DNA of 64,000 nucleotides from Piscinibacter gummiphilus (GCF_032681285.1 NZ_CP136336.1:1785001-1849000), one strand, 5' to 3'; shown: positions 10,663 to 20,388, numbered from the stretch's first letter. Program-made: numbers and translations. Notes: a model not told the origin generated them from the letters alone.

Positions 10663-12066
10663 ATGCTTGGCTTGATCCGAAACGCGTCGTTCCGACTGAA
10701 GGTGATTCTGGCGCCGCTGTGTGCGGTCGCCTGCCTGTTGGCCGTGGGCTTCATTGGCTACACGGCCAACAACAGCCTGAGCGGCTCGCTGGTCGATCTC
10801 GGCGAGGTGAGGGTGCCGAAGATCGTCCGCGCGGCGGAACTCGATCAGCAACTGCGCTCGATCCACATCCTGGTGAACCAGAGCCTGGCGTGGGAGGGGG
10901 CGGGGTTCAAGGCCGCCAACATCGATGAACTTGATCGCAGCATCGTCCGCCAGATGGTGGCCTACGAAAAGCTGCTGGGCGACACGCTGCGCGATGACAG
11001 GCTCGATGCCGTCGAGCGCCAGCAGTTGCAGATCATGTCGGTGGAGTTCGGCAAGTACCGCAAGAGCGCCACCGAGGCCCTCGAGATCAAGACCGGCATG
11101 CTCGGCAATGCCGTCTTCTACATGACCACGATGGACGGCACCTTCAAGCGCCTGCATGCGGCGATCGCCGACCTCATCGGCCACGAAGGCGCGCTCTCGC
11201 GCGAGGCGGTGGTGGAGGCCCGGGACCTTGCCGCAAGCAACCTGCGGCGCATCGCGGCGGCGCTCGCCCTCGCGCTGGGTGCGGCGGTGGCGACGGCCTG
11301 GTTGATGGCCAGCGCCGTGCATGCGGACTTCCGCGAGAAGAACCAGGCGCTGGTGCAGGCCTACCGCGCCATCGAAGAGGCCAGCCTGACCGACCCGCTG
11401 ACGGGCCTGCGCAACCGCCGCTTCCTGGAGCAGCAGCTCGATGCCGACATCAGCCTGTGCCACCGTCGCTACAACGAATGGCTGAAGGCGCCCGATGAAG
11501 CGTCGATGCCGGTCGACGCCGACATGGCCTTCTTCCTCATCGACATCGATCACTTCAAGGCGCTCAACGACACCTACGGCCACGCCGCGGGCGACAAGGT
11601 GCTGATGGACATGCGGGGGCGGCTGCAGGAGATCTTCCGCGAGTCCGACTACCTCGTGCGATGGGGCGGCGAAGAGTTTCTGGTGGTGGCCCGGCACACG
11701 AACCGGGCAGAGGCGGAGCGGCTCGCCGAGCGCATCCGCGTGTCGGTGGGCGGGCATCCGTTCGAGCTGGCGCCGGGTGTGTCGGTCACGAAGACCTGCT
11801 CGGTCGGCTTCGCCTGTCTTCCGTTCCTGCCGCGCGAGCCCGAAGCGCTGAACTGGCTCAAGATCGTGGAGATCGCCGACCAGGCGCTCTACATGGCCAA
11901 GCGCGATGGGCGGGACAGGTGGTTCGGTCTTCTCGCCACGCCGAACACGCGCTTCGACGATGTGAATCGTTGGTTGCTGAGCGACCCGAAGGAAGCGGCC
12001 ATCAAGGCCGGGATGAGCATCGCTCGCCGTGAGGTGGGTGCGCAGTCTGCGTTGGCGCAGGCCTGA
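10663..12066 (+). CDS. Membrane diguanylate cyclase (GGDEF) with chemoreceptor-like sensor
   Basis: 467 residues. Two membrane segments (about 13-33 and 197-217) bracket a helical periplasmic sensor containing VNQSLAWEGAG and EFGKYRKSA, which matches the sensor of the chemoreceptor at 1006-2652. The GGDEF domain (about 245-430) has DPLTGLRNRRF, LIDIDHFKALND and an active-site GGEEF at 335-339. A product-inhibition RxxD site (RESD) lies five residues before it, so the enzyme should be active and feedback-regulated. About 20 extra residues sit between the first GGDEF helix and strand. The start at MLGLIRN has GGAG 5 nt upstream. It should make c-di-GMP in response to a periplasmic cue. Confidence 0.92.
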   Translation: MLGLIRNASFRLKVILAPLCAVACLLAVGFIGYTANNSLSGSLVDLGEVRVPKIVRAAELDQQLRSIHILVNQSLAWEGAGFKAANIDELDRSIVRQMVAYEKLLGDTLRDDRLDAVERQQLQIMSVEFGKYRKSATEALEIKTGMLGNAVFYMTTMDGTFKRLHAAIADLIGHEGALSREAVVEARDLAASNLRRIAAALALALGAAVATAWLMASAVHADFREKNQALVQAYRAIEEASLTDPLTGLRNRRFLEQQLDADISLCHRRYNEWLKAPDEASMPVDADMAFFLIDIDHFKALNDTYGHAAGDKVLMDMRGRLQEIFRESDYLVRWGGEEFLVVARHTNRAEAERLAERIRVSVGGHPFELAPGVSVTKTCSVGFACLPFLPREPEALNWLKIVEIADQALYMAKRDGRDRWFGLLATPNTRFDDVNRWLLSDPKEAAIKAGMSIARREVGAQSALAQA

Positions 12067-12101
12067 TTCGGCGCACTCGGTGCCCGCCGCGCGGTGGGCA
12101 A

Positions 12102-12156
12102 GGGAAAACGAGTACGCGTTGTTGCGACGGCTCCGAACGTGATCGTGCAGATGTCG
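12102..12156 (+). promoter_or_regulatory. Putative shared upstream element, copy 1 (TRAP operon)
   Basis: GGGAAAACGAGTACGC, then 15 nt, CCGAACG, 7 nt, GCAGATG. The same blocks with the same spacing occur on the other strand at 16674-16728. The element lies about 110 nt upstream of the TRAP binding-protein start and 35 nt after the diguanylate cyclase stop. It may be a regulator site or a promoter-leader segment. Confidence 0.4.
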
Positions 12157-12266
12157 AAAAGACGCTGCTCCAGCACAGTCACGTCCACAGATTCGCACGA
12201 GAGAAGAGCACCCGCGGCATCGTCGATGCACGTGCTCCCGGTGTGGGTCCCAACCAGGAGATATCG

Positions 12267-13349
12267 ATGGAACGACGTGGGTTCATTCGTCATGCTGGCT
12301 TGGCCGGCGTGTTGGCTGCCGGTGCTGCGCCGGCCGTGGTCCAGGCGCAGGCTGCCGTGCGCTGGCGCCTGGCTTCGAGCTTTCCGAAATCGCTCGACAC
12401 GCTCTACGGGACGGCTGAAGTGCTGTCCAAGAAGGTCTCCGAGATGACGGGCGGCAAGTTCCAGATCTCGGTGCACGCCGCAGGCGAGTTGATGCCCGCC
12501 TTCGGTGTGGTGGATGGTGTGCAGAACGCCGCCGTCGAGATGGCGCACTCGGCCGGCTACTACCACTTCGGCAAGGACGAGACCTTCGCCCTCGGTGCGG
12601 CCATTCCGTTCGGCCTCAATTCCCGCCAGCAGAGCGCGTGGATGTACGAGGGCAACGGCATGAAGCTCATGCGCGAGTTCTATCGCAACTACAACATCGT
12701 CAACCTGCCGGGCGGCAACACCGGCGCGCAGATGGGTGGCTGGTTCCGCAAGGAGATCAAGTCGCTGGCCGATCTGAAGGGCCTGAAGATGCGCATCTCG
12801 GGCTTTGCCGGCCGCATCATCGAGAAGCACGGTGCCGTGCCTCAAAGCCTGCCGGGCGGCGACATCTACCCCGCCCTGGAGAAAGGCACGATCGACGCCG
12901 CCGAATGGGTCGGCCCCTATGACGACCAGAAGCTCGGCTTCAACAAGGTTGCGCCGCACTACTACTACCCCGGTTGGTGGGAAGGTGGCCTGCACTGCGA
13001 CTTCTACATCAACTCCAAGGCCTACGATGGGCTGTCGGCCGAATACAAGGCCGTGCTCGAAGCGGCGTCGTCGCATGCGCACGTGGACATGCAGGCCAAG
13101 TACGACGTGCGCAACCCCACCGCGCTGAAGCAGCTCGTGGGCGCCGGCACCAAGCTCAACCGCTTCCCGAAGGACCTGCTCGAGGCCTGCTTCAAGACCT
13201 CGATGGAGTACTACGCCGAGCTGTCGAGCAAGAACCCGAACTGGAAGAAGGTCTACGAGGACTACGCCAGGTTCCGCGGTGACCAGGTGCTCTGGTTCCG
13301 CTTCGCCGAAGCGGGCTTCGACGACTTCATGCAAGCCCAGAAGTTCTGA
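12267..13349 (+). CDS. TRAP transporter substrate-binding protein (TakP-like, DctP family)
   Basis: Periplasmic solute receptor of a tripartite ATP-independent transporter, 360 residues. The twin-arginine leader (ERRGFIRHAGLAG, cleavage near VQAQA) indicates Tat export. The mature part has the DctP fold, with SLPGGDIYPALEKGTIDAAE and VGPYDDQKLGF followed by YYYPGWWEGG, segments I associate with the 2-oxo-acid receptor TakP; the ligand is therefore probably a 2-oxo acid or a similar monocarboxylate. An AGGAG box lies 6 nt before the start. It is first in the operon with the small and large permease subunits, separated from them by a terminator-like hairpin. Confidence 0.92.
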   Translation: MERRGFIRHAGLAGVLAAGAAPAVVQAQAAVRWRLASSFPKSLDTLYGTAEVLSKKVSEMTGGKFQISVHAAGELMPAFGVVDGVQNAAVEMAHSAGYYHFGKDETFALGAAIPFGLNSRQQSAWMYEGNGMKLMREFYRNYNIVNLPGGNTGAQMGGWFRKEIKSLADLKGLKMRISGFAGRIIEKHGAVPQSLPGGDIYPALEKGTIDAAEWVGPYDDQKLGFNKVAPHYYYPGWWEGGLHCDFYINSKAYDGLSAEYKAVLEAASSHAHVDMQAKYDVRNPTALKQLVGAGTKLNRFPKDLLEACFKTSMEYYAELSSKNPNWKKVYEDYARFRGDQVLWFRFAEAGFDDFMQAQKF

Positions 13350-13372
13350 GCACCTGTTGCCCAGCCGAGGGG

Positions 13373-13396
13373 GGGCCTCGCTCGCGAGGCCCTTTT
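13373..13396 (+). terminator. Terminator-like hairpin between TRAP receptor and permease genes
   Basis: GGGCCTCG, loop CTCG, CGAGGCCC, then TTTT. Located 23 nt after the binding-protein stop and about 40 nt before the DctQ start. Probably a partial terminator or 3' stabiliser that keeps receptor mRNA in excess over permease mRNA. Confidence 0.65.
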
Positions 13397-13434
13397 CACT
13401 CAGGGCCCCGATCCGAGCAGTTCGTGAGGTATTT

Positions 13435-13974
13435 GTGTCTGCACTCCTGAAACTGGCGCATCTGATCGATGCGCTCAACGACCGCTTCGCGAGTTTCGCC
13501 AAGTGGTCCATCCTGGCGTCGTGCCTGATCAGCGCCACGAACGCGGCGGTGCGCTACGGCTTCGACTACAGCTCGAACGCCTTCCTCGAAATCCAGTGGT
13601 ACCTCTTCGCCGCCTGCGTGATGCTGGGCACGGCGCAGGTGCTGCGCGTCAACGAGCACGTGCGCGTCGACGTGATCTACGGCAAGTTGCCTGCGCGCGT
13701 GTGCGTCGGCATCGACCTCTTCGGCCTCATCTTCTTCCTGATGCCGGTGATGGCGCTGATGCTGTATTTCTCGTTTCCGCTGTTCATGCAGATGTACCGG
13801 ACGGGCGAGATGTCGGGCAGCGCCGGTGGCCTGATCCGCTGGCCCGCCATGCTCACCTTGCCGCTGGGCTTCGCCATGGTGCTTCTTCAGGGCCTCGCCG
13901 AGATCATCAAGCGCATCGGCTGGCTCGCACACAAATATGAGATGGACATGCACTACGAGAGGCCGCTGCAATGA
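13435..13974 (+). CDS. TRAP transporter small permease (DctQ family)
   Basis: 179 residues with four membrane helices, the usual DctQ topology. It contains the conserved EIQWYLFAACVMLGTA segment followed by NEHVRVDV. The start is taken as GTG (VSALLKLAHLIDALN) because GAGG lies 5-6 nt upstream and the N-terminus then matches the family length; the frame is open further upstream into the preceding gene. It pairs with the large subunit 42 bp downstream to form the membrane part of the transporter. Confidence 0.88.
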   Translation: MSALLKLAHLIDALNDRFASFAKWSILASCLISATNAAVRYGFDYSSNAFLEIQWYLFAACVMLGTAQVLRVNEHVRVDVIYGKLPARVCVGIDLFGLIFFLMPVMALMLYFSFPLFMQMYRTGEMSGSAGGLIRWPAMLTLPLGFAMVLLQGLAEIIKRIGWLAHKYEMDMHYERPLQ

Positions 13975-14016
13975 ACTCGCCGACTCAACCTGCCAACGTG
14001 AGCCGGAGCTGCTGAC

Positions 14017-15498
<1,482 letters not shown>

Positions 15499-15537
15499 CC
15501 CTGACGAACGCCCGCAACCGGGCCCCAAGGAGTGCAC

Positions 15538-16056
15538 ATGACAAACGCCGTCTCTGTCAGCCGCGTCGCCTGGACCGATGCATTCCCTTGGAAACCGAGC
15601 GACCTGGCCATGCTGATGCCGCAGACATTGGTCGAACACGACGCTTGCACGACGCCGGAGGCTGCCGTGCGCAGCCTGCAGGCGGCGTATCGGCGGCGGG
15701 ATCTGGACGCCGCGGTGCGGTGCCAGGATTTCCGCTCCGAGGCGCTCCTGAAGTTGCGTCGCCATGGCGCGGCATTCGATGACGAGGCCCTCGACCGCGA
15801 GGCGCATGCACTGGAGGTCTCGTTTCGTAGGGCCACCGTCGAGAACTGGCCCGACTTCGAAGACGTGACGTCCACCGTCACGTCGGTCGAGCCGATGTTC
15901 GGCGAGTTCTACATCGGGGTGGAGGCGGGTTCGGTGGGGCGCAGTGCGTATGCGCGCACGCTCTATCTGTCATGCATCGCAGGGCGCTGGAGCGTGCTCG
16001 GGTCGATGTACCGGCCATGCACCTACGCCGAGGGGAGCCGCCAGGCGGGTGCCTAG
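15538..16056 (+). CDS. Hypothetical protein, possibly NTF2-like
   Basis: 172 residues, no signal peptide or membrane segment. After about 35 residues comes a helix reading TPEAAVRSLQAAYRRRDLDAA, like the first helix of NTF2/SnoaL-fold proteins, and the C-terminal half is strand-rich with GRWSVLGSMYRPC, as expected for the end of that cone-shaped fold. The assignment is a fold guess only. An AAGGAG box lies 5 nt upstream of the start. It lies 39 bp after the DctM stop and may be the last gene of the TRAP operon. Confidence 0.55.
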   Translation: MTNAVSVSRVAWTDAFPWKPSDLAMLMPQTLVEHDACTTPEAAVRSLQAAYRRRDLDAAVRCQDFRSEALLKLRRHGAAFDDEALDREAHALEVSFRRATVENWPDFEDVTSTVTSVEPMFGEFYIGVEAGSVGRSAYARTLYLSCIAGRWSVLGSMYRPCTYAEGSRQAGA

Positions 16057-16083
16057 CGGCAGCGCCGCGTCGCGGCGCGGGCG

Positions 16084-16560
16084 TCAGCGGCGTTGCGCTG
16101 CCTCCTGCGATCTGAGGTGCGGTGCCATGGCGTAGCGCGCGAAGGCCTTGATCACCTCGCTGTCGGCGGCGTGAACGAGCGTCACGAGACCGGCGCCTCC
16201 ACGCACCACGAGGCGTGGGGCAATGATCCATGCGAACCACGGCACGTAGATCAGCTTGGCTTGTGTCACATCGGACCACAGCACGCGCTTCGACCAGATC
16301 CAGGTCTGGCTGATGGCGACGGCGTCGACGCGCGTTCGGCTCACGATGACCCAGTAGTTGAAGAGGAGCAGCGTGGCGAGGCCCGCGATCACGAGCAGCT
16401 TCGAGGTGAGCGACGCTTGTTGCAGGACCGGGCTGTCCAGGGCCAGGTAGCCGGCGATGAAGACGGAAGCCGTCATCGCTGAGAGCAGCCAGCAGACGAA
16501 GAGCGGAAAGGCCCGGCCTTCGGCGCTGGGCGGGAGTTCGGAGTCTTGAGGGTCATCCAT
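16084..16560 (-). CDS. Small membrane protein with PH-like C-terminal domain
   Basis: 158 residues. Two hydrophobic helices (about 20-42 and 52-72) are followed by a strand-rich domain with VDAVAISQTWIWSKRVLWSDVTQAKLI, the pattern of bacterial PH-like (bPH) membrane proteins, in which a Trp-containing strand pair precedes IWSDV. Function unknown. The start MDDPQDSE has an AGGA 8 nt upstream. Convergent with the gene at 15538-16056 (27 bp apart). Its upstream region carries a 55-nt element shared with the TRAP operon. Confidence 0.65.
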   Translation of the reverse strand: MDDPQDSELPPSAEGRAFPLFVCWLLSAMTASVFIAGYLALDSPVLQQASLTSKLLVIAGLATLLLFNYWVIVSRTRVDAVAISQTWIWSKRVLWSDVTQAKLIYVPWFAWIIAPRLVVRGGAGLVTLVHAADSEVIKAFARYAMAPHLRSQEAAQRR

Positions 16561-16673
16561 GTCAATGTTCCTGCTTGAACTCCGGTGCGCGGAAGCTTCG
16601 GCAAAGCCGCACGTCGATCGGAGCGGGCGGGGCGGACTTGCCCCGCTGACATGCTGATCGAACGCCCCGGCAC

Positions 16674-16728
16674 CGTCATCTGCGGGAGTGCGTTCGGTAC
16701 GCCAGCACGAATGCGTACTCGTTTTCCC
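16674..16728 (-). promoter_or_regulatory. Putative shared upstream element, copy 2 (PH-like gene)
   Basis: Read on the minus strand this repeats GGGAAAACGAGTACGC, CCGAACG and GCAGATG with the same spacings as 12102-12156 (40 of 55 positions match, no gaps). It ends about 115 nt before the start at 16560, almost the same distance as in copy 1. The rest of the 16561-17008 intergenic stretch holds no gene I can support. Confidence 0.4.
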
Positions 16729-16941
16729 GGACCATCTCGTCGTGGGCGCGCGCCCCGCAGCACCACGAGCCCGCTCACGTGCTTTCACGGAACGCGACTC
16801 CGCAATGACACAGTGGTTCGCAAACCGGGCGCGTGGAACACTGAGGTTTGCTGTCTCACGCTAAGCAGTCCTCAGATCCGTATGACGTCCGGGTCTCCTG
16901 TCCTGCTGCCGGGTCGACCAGGCCGGCCGACGGGATGGTTC

Positions 16942-16969
16942 ACGCGGGCCGCTGGCCCGCGTTTTTTTT
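16942..16969 (+). terminator. Strong orphan intrinsic terminator
   Basis: ACGCGGGCC, loop GCT, GGCCCGCGT, then a run of eight T. No plus-strand gene ends upstream of it within 850 bp, and the next gene starts 39 nt downstream. It therefore either ends an unrecognised small RNA or works as a leader terminator for the operon starting at 17009. Confidence 0.8.
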
Positions 16970-17008
16970 AACTGTCTCCCGCGCCATTCACATCTGCGTG
17001 CAACGCCC

Positions 17009-17419
17009 ATGACCTGTTTGCTTCGCGTCAGCAGCCAAAACGTCGACGTCGACACCTTGCTGGTCGACGCCCACGCCCAGCCGCTGAGCGTCTGGCGCAA
17101 GGGCGACAGGCGCTTTCCGAGATCGACCCCGAGTTCCACGAACGGCGTGAGCTTCCTGATGAGCAATGCCGAGTTCTGTCAGTTCATGGCCCAGCGGGAA
17201 GACGTGCTCACGTTCCTGCATGAGAACGCGGCCTGGCTGCGCCGGCTCGGCTCGCTGCACGGTGTGGAGATCGTGGCCGACTTCGGCGTCGAGACCCACC
17301 CGCCGCATTGGGACTCGTTTGTCTTCGAGCCCGTGCTGCTGGCGGCGCTGAGCGAAGCGGGTGCGTCGCTGGAGCTTTCGGTGTACCCCGCGCCTCCAGG
17401 TCCGGCGGACCATGCGTGA
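17009..17419 (+). CDS. Hypothetical protein, DUF4279-like
   Basis: 136 residues, soluble, no signal peptide. LLRVSSQNVDVDTLLVDAHAQP followed by SVWRKGDRRF resembles the start of DUF4279 immunity-like proteins, where a strand, a short helix and an arginine-rich W-R-K-G motif occur in that order; the resemblance is limited. First gene of a four-gene operon whose members overlap or nearly touch. It has no clear ribosome-binding site and lies just after an intrinsic terminator. Confidence 0.5.
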   Translation: MTCLLRVSSQNVDVDTLLVDAHAQPLSVWRKGDRRFPRSTPSSTNGVSFLMSNAEFCQFMAQREDVLTFLHENAAWLRRLGSLHGVEIVADFGVETHPPHWDSFVFEPVLLAALSEAGASLELSVYPAPPGPADHA

Positions 17420-17921
17420 CCGCGCGAGGACGGTGGGGGCGGCCGACGCACCGCCCACGGCCTCGCAGTGGGGGCTCTTCATGGTCATCGTGTGCGGCGT
17501 GTTGCCGCTCGTCGCAGACATCTGCATCCATCTGTACCACGAGCACCGGGCCGGGAGTTACTCGCTGACGCAGGCTCGGCTCATGTCTCTCGTGCCGCCG
17601 CTCAAGCCGCATCGTTCTCGGGCATTCGGGCCGCCCGGCGAGCAGCGAGAAGGCGTCTTGCAGCTGGAACGGGGCGGTCGCACGCGCGAGGTCTGGTTCT
17701 ACTTCACGCGGGTGAAGCAGTCGAAGGTCGACGGCCTCTACAGAGTGGGTGATCTGGTGCCGGTGTGGGCGTCCGATGACGACGTGCTCTTGAAGCCGCC
17801 CGAGCGGGTCGAGCTGTTCGGCTGGTTTCCGTACCTGCACCTGGGCGTGGCCATCCCGGCGACGATGGCGTGGCTCTTCTTCTGCGTGATCAGGGCTGAA
17901 CGCCGGAGGCTCCATGGATGA
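17412..17921 (+). CDS. Hypothetical membrane protein with two membrane segments
   Basis: 169 residues, start overlapping the previous stop by 8 nt. One hydrophobic helix near residues 22-40 and another near 140-160 enclose an extracytoplasmic or lumenal strand-rich stretch with REVWFYFTRVKQSKVDGLYRVGD and VPVWASDDD. The layout (helix, beta domain, helix) recalls DUF3592 proteins, two of which follow in the same operon. Function unknown. Confidence 0.55.
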   Translation: MRDRARTVGAADAPPTASQWGLFMVIVCGVLPLVADICIHLYHEHRAGSYSLTQARLMSLVPPLKPHRSRAFGPPGEQREGVLQLERGGRTREVWFYFTRVKQSKVDGLYRVGDLVPVWASDDDVLLKPPERVELFGWFPYLHLGVAIPATMAWLFFCVIRAERRRLHG

Positions 17922-18326
17922 CCTGGCGACGGCCCTGGCGATTGCCTTTGCGATCCCCCTGTCGCTGCTGGTGGGCGTGTGTGCGTGGCTGGTGTGCTAC
18001 CGGATGACCAGCACCGCGGCGGCGGGCACCGTGACCTTCGTCAGCGTTCGCCTGTGGATCGACGACGACACCGCGCCTGCCGATCGTTACTTCGCGCCAG
18101 CGTGCGTTATGCCGCACAGGGGGTGGAGCACATCATCGAGCGCTGGGGGCCTCATGTGGTCGCGCCACCGATCGGCCGCCCGGTGACGATCCGGTATTGC
18201 AATGCCGAGCCGAGCCGGGCGGTGGTCTGGGAGAACTTCACCCGCGGCCGCGTCGCGTTGCTCTTGATCGCCTTCGGGATCTGCGCGGCGGCCGAGGGCC
18301 TGGCGCTCCGAAGCCTGCTGGGTTAG
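17914..18326 (+). pseudogene. DUF3592-like membrane protein, frameshifted
   Basis: Two overlapping frames together make one DUF3592-like protein of about 138 residues. The first frame gives an N-terminal membrane helix and FVSVRLWIDDDTAPADRYFAP. The second resumes as YAAQGVEHIIERWGPHVV, then VTIRYCNAEPSRAVVWENF and a C-terminal membrane helix. The break lies near 18100-18115, where one missing base would restore the frame. It could be a true mutation or a sequencing error. The start ATG overlaps the previous stop by 8 nt and has GGAGG 5 nt upstream. Confidence 0.65.
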
Positions 18327-18331
18327 GCGGC

Positions 18332-18802
18332 ATGCGGCGCAGCATTCTGCCCACCGGCGTGCAGCTCGCGGTTCTGCTGTTCCTCGGGTTCGTCGGCCTG
18401 AACTTCTGCCTCGGGGCCTTCGACTACTACAAGGCCCGCCGATCGGGTGACTGGCCGCAGGTCGACGGCAGAGTCGTGCGATCGGGTGTGGTGGCCGGTT
18501 GCCGGCGTGGCGGCAGCTTCGCGCCTGAGGTGCGCTACACCTACCCGGGGGGAGGCCGCACCCACACCGGAAATCGCTGGCGCTTCGGCAGCGCGCCTTG
18601 TGGTGATGAGGCGTCGGCACGTGCGATCGCTGCAAGCCACCCCGTGGGCGGCGTGGTCAGGGTGAGCGTCAATCCGGACGACGCGTCGGAGTCGGTGCTC
18701 CGGCCCGGAGAGGTGCAGCCCTACGCCTGGCTCGGTTTTGCCGTGCAGGCATTGATGTTCGCAGCGGGTGCGATGTTCATCGTCCGGTCGCCGCATGCTT
18801 GA
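18332..18802 (+). CDS. DUF3592-domain membrane protein
   Basis: 156 residues with a membrane helix at each end (about 10-30 and 130-150). Between them is a DUF3592-type domain: GDWPQVDGRVVRS, then PEVRYTYPGGGRTHTGNRW, then a conserved closing segment VRVSVNPDDASESVLRPGE. It lies 5 nt after the frameshifted paralogue and is the last gene of the 17009-18802 operon. DUF3592 has no settled function. Confidence 0.8.
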   Translation: MRRSILPTGVQLAVLLFLGFVGLNFCLGAFDYYKARRSGDWPQVDGRVVRSGVVAGCRRGGSFAPEVRYTYPGGGRTHTGNRWRFGSAPCGDEASARAIAASHPVGGVVRVSVNPDDASESVLRPGEVQPYAWLGFAVQALMFAAGAMFIVRSPHA

Positions 18803-18814
18803 AAGAACTGCCGC

Positions 18815-19375
18815 TCACCTGGAGGGCGGCACTCCCACCGACACATGCCCGACGGCATACGCCTCTCCCTCGATGGCGGTGGCAGGGATGGCGCGCCACA
18901 GCTGCAGGCGCACGAGCGACCAGGTGTTGGGGTCGAGCGCGACCACGGCGGCGAGCGCCCCGCGGGCGCGCTCGCCGTCGGCGCGTGAGATCTCGGTGCT
19001 GAGCAACACGGCGGGCGCGCTGCCCACCGGGACCACCACCGACTGCATGGTGGCCACCCGGGCCTCGCGGAGCAGGGGCGTGAGCGCCGCGTGGAGCGTC
19101 ATCCAGCTGCGCACGGGCGGCCGCCCGAAATCGGCCATGAAGGCCGAGAAGCTCGGGCCGAGCAGAAAGCTGCGCATCGCCGCTTCGTCGTGCCAGAGGT
19201 AGAAGGGCGCGTAGCGGTTCTCCGGGCCGTGCTCGGCTCGCACGGCGTAGAGCCATGCCTTGAAGCTCAGGCCCTCCATGTCGTCCAGCATGTGCCCTTT
19301 GTCGGCGATGCGCCGGCGAATGAGGTCCATGTCGAACGCTGCGGGCAACGTGACCGCGTACTGCATCGAGCGCAT
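18815..19375 (-). CDS. DUF4865 family protein
   Basis: 186 residues. MQYAVTLPAAFDMDLIRRRIADKGHMLDDMEGL followed by KAWLYA and NRYAPFYLWHDEAAMRSFLLG are the family hallmarks (a dimeric alpha-beta-barrel-like fold). Members usually lie next to a LysR regulator and often a tautomerase, as here, but the activity is unknown. Divergent from the LysR gene at 19492 across a 116-bp region with a strong inverted repeat. Confidence 0.85.
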   Translation of the reverse strand: MRSMQYAVTLPAAFDMDLIRRRIADKGHMLDDMEGLSFKAWLYAVRAEHGPENRYAPFYLWHDEAAMRSFLLGPSFSAFMADFGRPPVRSWMTLHAALTPLLREARVATMQSVVVPVGSAPAVLLSTEISRADGERARGALAAVVALDPNTWSLVRLQLWRAIPATAIEGEAYAVGHVSVGVPPSR

Positions 19376-19436
19376 CGCTCACCTCCGGAAACCAGGGGGA
19401 TCAAGGCCAGTGAAGTCTCACGATAGGGGTGCGGAA

Positions 19437-19466
19437 CCGTTTTGAAAATCTGATAATTCAAAACGG
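19437..19466. promoter_or_regulatory. Perfect inverted repeat, probable LysR operator
   Basis: Arms CCGTTTTGAA (19437-19446) and TTCAAAACGG (19457-19466) are perfect reverse complements around the 10-nt spacer AATCTGATAA. It is AT-rich in a GC-rich context and lies between the divergent DUF4865 gene and the LysR gene, ending 25 nt before the LysR start. Best reading: autoregulatory LysR site. Confidence 0.7.
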
Positions 19467-19491
19467 ACAGTTCGACAAAGAGAGACGATCC

Positions 19492-20388
19492 ATGCGCCCT
19501 CCAGCCTTCGATCTCGACGTGCTCCGCACCCTGGTGGCGGGGGTGGAACTGGGCAGCTTCGCCAAGGCCGCCGACCGGCTCGGCCGCTCGACGGCGGCCG
19601 TGAGCGCACAACTCAAGAAACTGGAGATGCAGGTCGGGGTGCCCGTGCTGCGCAAGTCGGGGCGTGGCATGGCGCTCACGCCCACTGGCGAGATGCTGCT
19701 CGGCTATGCGCGCCGCCTGCTCGAACTCAACGACGAAGCCCATCAGGTGCTGCGTGGCACTGAACTGCTGGGGCAGGTGCGGCTCGGAATGCAGGAAGAC
19801 TTCGGCGAGGGCGTGCTGGCCCACGTGCTGGCCGGCTTTGCGCGGGCGCACCCGCGCGTGCGCGTGGAGGCACAGCTCGCCCGCAATGCGCAGCTGCTCG
19901 TGCAACTCGAGCGGAGACGGCTCGACCTGGCCCTCGCGTGGAACGGCGGCGCGCGCATGCCCCTCAGTCGCCGTCTCGGCCGTGTTGCGTTGCGCTGGAT
20001 CGGTGCGGGCAGCGCCGCCGAGGCGAGACCCTCACCCGAAGAGCCGCTGCCGCTCGCGGTGCTGGAGTCGCCTTGCATGATGCGAGACGCGGCCATCGCC
20101 GCCTTGAACCGCGCCTGCATCCCCTGGCGCATTGCCTTCTCGAGCCCGAGCCTGGCCGGCGTGTGGGCTGCCGTCGACGCGGGCCTGGGCGTGACCGTCA
20201 GGACCGCCTTCGGTGTGCCGCCTGTGTTGCGTCTCCTCGAAGGGCTGCCTGCCCTGCCGTCGATCGGGCTCGACCTCCACCGCTGCGAAGACACCCCGGC
20301 GCCGGTGGTGCAGCGGCTCGAGACACTCATCTCGGCGCATCTGCGCGAGGTGATGGCAGGCTGGCCGCAGCGGGCACCCGTGCGCTGA
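19492..20388 (+). CDS. LysR-family transcriptional regulator
   Basis: 298 residues. The winged helix-turn-helix (about 5-62) contains FAKAADRLGRSTAAVSAQLKKLE; the remainder is the two-lobed effector domain, with GLGVTVRT in the usual position. The start MRPPAFDLDVL is preferred over an upstream in-frame Met because that Met would lie within the operator repeat. Divergent from the DUF4865 gene, its likely target. The effector cannot be predicted. Confidence 0.9.
   Translation: MRPPAFDLDVLRTLVAGVELGSFAKAADRLGRSTAAVSAQLKKLEMQVGVPVLRKSGRGMALTPTGEMLLGYARRLLELNDEAHQVLRGTELLGQVRLGMQEDFGEGVLAHVLAGFARAHPRVRVEAQLARNAQLLVQLERRRLDLALAWNGGARMPLSRRLGRVALRWIGAGSAAEARPSPEEPLPLAVLESPCMMRDAAIAALNRACIPWRIAFSSPSLAGVWAAVDAGLGVTVRTAFGVPPVLRLLEGLPALPSIGLDLHRCEDTPAPVVQRLETLISAHLREVMAGWPQRAPVR

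Noticed and set aside
16686..16708. Sigma-54-like GG-N10-GC in the shared element (copy 2)
   Set aside because: Copy 1 lacks the GC at the matching place and the central TT of the consensus is missing in both.
16800..16970. 6S RNA as the transcript ended by the orphan terminator
   Set aside because: I could not find the paired closing stems and open-bubble sequence expected of 6S RNA; left as an unassigned transcript or leader.
16585..16971. 128-codon plus-strand frame in the intergenic gap
   Set aside because: No ribosome-binding site, Arg/Pro/Ser-rich composition, and it runs through the terminator hairpin; more likely non-coding.
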